Shown piece after piece: positions 1-10,303 of a stretch of 10,303 nucleotides of DNA. Below the pieces are notes generated by a model that ran no database searches, was not told the DNA's origin, and saw nothing but the letters and a program-made list of their open reading frames with translations. This DNA is from Dunaliella salina (Eukaryota > Chlorophyta > Chlorophyceae > Chlamydomonadales > Dunaliellaceae): NCBI GenBank assembly GCA_002284615.2, contig MU070615.1, forward strand, positions 33,735-44,037, given 5' to 3'. The position numbers and the translations under genes were made by a program. The stretch's first letter is position 1, and every line of letters begins with the position of its first letter.

Positions 1-315
1 GTCCTTTGAGGCAGAGAACCCTTTTATCCTTAACGGATAGAGGAGCAACCAGGCAGGAGCCTGTGACAAGAGCCACCTGCTTATCAGCAGAGGAAACAAC
101 TAAGAGTAAGTAACTGCAAGGAAGATCCTAAGTACCTATTAGTCAAACGTTCCACCTCCATGCCTTCATGCGTGGGACTTTGACAGCAGAGGAAAAGTAA
201 GAAAAGGGCCCAACACCAACCTGTAGCACTTAGAGTAAACTGAAGGAAGCGAAATAAAAACCTTTCAGCGTACATACTATGTTACAGATGCCCTCGTAGG
301 CGTATATACTACGTA

Positions 316-358
316 TGTTATGAAATATTTCCGCTACTAGCGGAAATATTCCATAACA
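316..358. repeat. 43-bp near-perfect palindrome
   Basis: Arms of 21 bp (316-336 and 338-358) flank a single central base. They match at 20 of 21 positions, the only mismatch being the eighth base of the arm (A against G). Each arm starts TGTTATG and ends TTTCCGCTA. It could be a relic of a small inverted-repeat element or a hairpin-forming site; no target duplication is evident. Confidence 0.85.
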
Positions 359-515
359 TTCCTTGACTCCTAGCAACCCTCCAGATCCCATCAGTCTTTT
401 CTGTCTCAGTTCTTGCGGCGGAGGGGTCCTACAGCTCTTCTGAACCAATGTATCTGCTTTTCCTGAATTGATGTAGGGAGAGCTTTTCTGCTTTCACAGG
501 TTTTTTTCCCATTTT

Positions 516-625
516 TTACACAACCTCTGTAAGAGCAACCGATTACCAGATCGGTTGTGTGAACACTTATTGAATCAGTCAATCTTCGTACGCTAAGGTG
601 GTTGCAATCTGTAAGCTTCTTTACA
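516..625 (-). terminator. Possible 3' end of the SET gene (two TGTAA motifs)
   Basis: Green algae of this group use TGTAA as the polyadenylation signal. On the minus strand it occurs at 625-621 and 520-516, which are 80 and 185 nt past the stop codon. Either would give a plausible 3' UTR. The five-base motif is common by chance, so this is only suggestive. Confidence 0.3.
518..561. repeat. Overlapping small inverted repeats
   Basis: CAACCGAT (536-543) and ATCGGTTG (550-557) form an 8-bp stem with a 6-nt loop. ACACAACC (518-525) can alternatively pair with GGTTGTGT (554-561). The structure lies next to one of the candidate TGTAA signals of the SET transcript. Confidence 0.5.
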
Positions 626-704
626 TTATGGAACGCACATGCAAGCCTCCTTTACCGCAAGCTTTATGTGACATAAATGAACGCACAGAGCTTCATTGGT
701 GACA

Positions 705-9372
<8,668 letters not shown>

Positions 9373-9637
9373 GAATTTTTGACAAGTGTGCTCCACTTGC
9401 AAGTAAATGTGGAAAATGTGGAAAGCTGTGCATAACAATCTGTGTGGAAGTCAATTTTTGTGCTGGCTGTTGGCATTCTACTTTCCACCCCCAGGCACAA
9501 AGGCATTTTATTATTTCGTGCATCTGAATTTGGAAAGGAAAGTTCATAACATTCACTCCTGAATAACCGTCTAAGGAGCAGCTCGAAGTGTGTAAGCAAT
9601 ACACGGTCCTTCATTCATCAGAGGGGCTCCTCCTACA
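9373..9637. promoter_or_regulatory. Shared 5' region between the divergent SET and p28 genes
   Basis: 265 bp separate the chosen SET start (9372, minus) from the p28 start (9638, plus), so both promoters and 5' UTRs must lie here or overlap the genes. No clear TATA box is visible; ATTTTATTATTT at about 9504-9515 is the most AT-rich spot. If the SET gene used the ATG at 9438, the gap would shrink to 199 bp. Confidence 0.5.
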
Positions 9638-9754
9638 ATGATACCGCCTCTGTCGTCGCTCGTGAAGTACGACAATCCAGTGCTCGTGTCAACCAGCAAG
9701 GACAAAGGGAAAGGCAAGGCCCTCACCAAGAAGGGGCCCCTTCCTCCTGTTGAG
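9638..9754 (+). CDS. IDA4: p28 exon 1
   Basis: ATG at 9638 lies in the context CTACAATGATA and is the family-typical start. The exon ends PLPPVE at the donor GAG|GTAGGT, phase 0. Confidence 0.93.
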
Positions 9755-9989
9755 GTAGGTGTGTGTAGGTGTGTATTACACATTTAAGCAGCCAGAATGG
9801 AATAATGGTCAGAGGCTTTGGGTCCATTAACTGCAAGCAACACAGTGTACTTTGTGAAGCATGTGCATGCTGAGCACGCTGTTTTGATGTTGACTGCAGG
9901 CAAAGGCAGGGCTCACACAGACAGAGGACATCCTAAACAGCATTCTGCCTCCAAGAGAATGGACAGAGGACGGTCAGTTGTGGGTACAG
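9638..9989 (+). CDS. IDA4: Axonemal inner-arm dynein light chain p28 (DNALI1 family), 5' part
   Basis: This is a subunit of single-headed inner-arm dyneins in cilia and flagella, bound to the dynein heavy chain tail together with actin or centrin. Two exons are in the window: 9638-9754 (39 codons) and 9900-9989 (30 codons), joined in phase 0 by a 145-bp intron. The start MIPPLSSLVKYDNPVLVS matches the family's N-terminus, and TEDILNSILPPREWTEDGQL is its signature. Between them is a Lys-rich linker (KDKGKGKALTKKG). Only 69 of about 250 residues are present. The next exon, expected to continue with the SSTP region and then the coiled coil, is beyond the right edge. Presence of this gene implies a flagellated organism. 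The symbol follows the Chlamydomonas name; DNALI1 is the animal one. Confidence 0.94.
9900..9989 (+). CDS. IDA4: p28 exon 2
   Basis: The exon begins after TTGACTGCAG with AKAGLTQTED and ends GQLWVQ at the donor CAG|GTGCGT, phase 0. A second AG ten bases further in would break the frame. Confidence 0.95.
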
Positions 9990-10303
9990 GTGCGTCGAAA
10001 GTTGGGAAGTTTGGGAATTTCATCCGGCTGTCTGGCTGGGTAACCATGTCAAGAAGCAATGTGCCGAGTTTGGCTGTGAAAGTGACCGTGTTTCCCACAG
10101 CGAGTGGGCTGTGATGAATTGTATAAGATCTGTCTAGCGGAAGACTTGAGCAAACAACTTGCTGACAAATGATGCCCATTTGAGAAACTTGCATGTGTGT
10201 CATCATGCATGGTGTGAGGTCTGGTTAGTTGCCTCTACTACTTTACAAGTTCTCTTTACACACAAGTGTGACCTTTGTGTGTGTGTGTGTGTGTGTGTGT
10301 GTG
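9990..10303 (+). other. p28 intron 2, incomplete
   Basis: No sequence resembling the next p28 exon is found before the window ends. The intron ends in a TG microsatellite. Confidence 0.85.
10276..10303. repeat. TG microsatellite cut by the window edge
   Basis: Fourteen TG units run to the last base, so the full length is unknown. Confidence 0.97.

Larger units (their letters stand above)
1..704. other. 3' flank of the SET gene; no gene seen
   Basis: No exon with a convincing domain or codon pattern is visible on either strand. The stretch holds a 43-bp palindrome (316-358), a small hairpin (536-557) and a partial direct repeat of CAGCAGAGGAAA (about 83-95 and 183-195). The open frames here are short and resemble nothing I recognise. 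Confidence 0.5.

Overview
This looks like nuclear DNA from a flagellated green alga, most likely of the Chlamydomonadales; a Dunaliella-type genome would fit. The evidence is GT-AG introns of very uneven length, moderate GC, long C, CT and GT tracts, an axonemal dynein subunit gene close to the Chlamydomonas p28 type, and a plastid-type leader on the other gene. The lineage is inferred. The two genes are fragmented by introns and were pieced together from splice sites, reading phase and family motifs.

The minus strand carries one gene for a SET-domain protein. I model six exons from a start at 9372 to a stop at 705-707, giving 427 codons spread over 8.7 kb. All five junctions keep phase. Exons 4-6 (6869-6728, 6300-6145, 820-705) hold nearly the whole SET domain and are secure. 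Exons 1-3 (9372-8848, 8771-8611, 8021-7838) supply a leader with an AAA-type cleavage region, a predicted membrane span, a basic linker and the start of the SET domain. They are less certain but agree in phase.

The last intron (6144-821, 5.3 kb) has collected mobile DNA. It holds two copies of a DNA transposon family with TACCGTAGC ends (953-2399 and 2912-3512). The first copy is interrupted by a 700-bp element with its own inverted ends and a 7-bp target duplication. The intron also holds a diverged repeat pair and a GC-rich block that may be a decayed hAT transposase. Intron 3 carries an 83-nt C tract next to a CT tract, which reads as G and GA in the SET transcript.

On the plus strand at the right edge are the first two exons of the p28/DNALI1 inner-arm dynein light chain gene. 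It is transcribed away from the SET gene across a 265-bp gap, and its third exon lies beyond the window. I see no functional link between the two genes. I found no rRNA, tRNA, CRISPR array or bacterial-type operon, and no evidence of a new multi-gene system. The most unusual items are the membrane-anchored, probably plastid SET protein and the nested transposons in its last intron.
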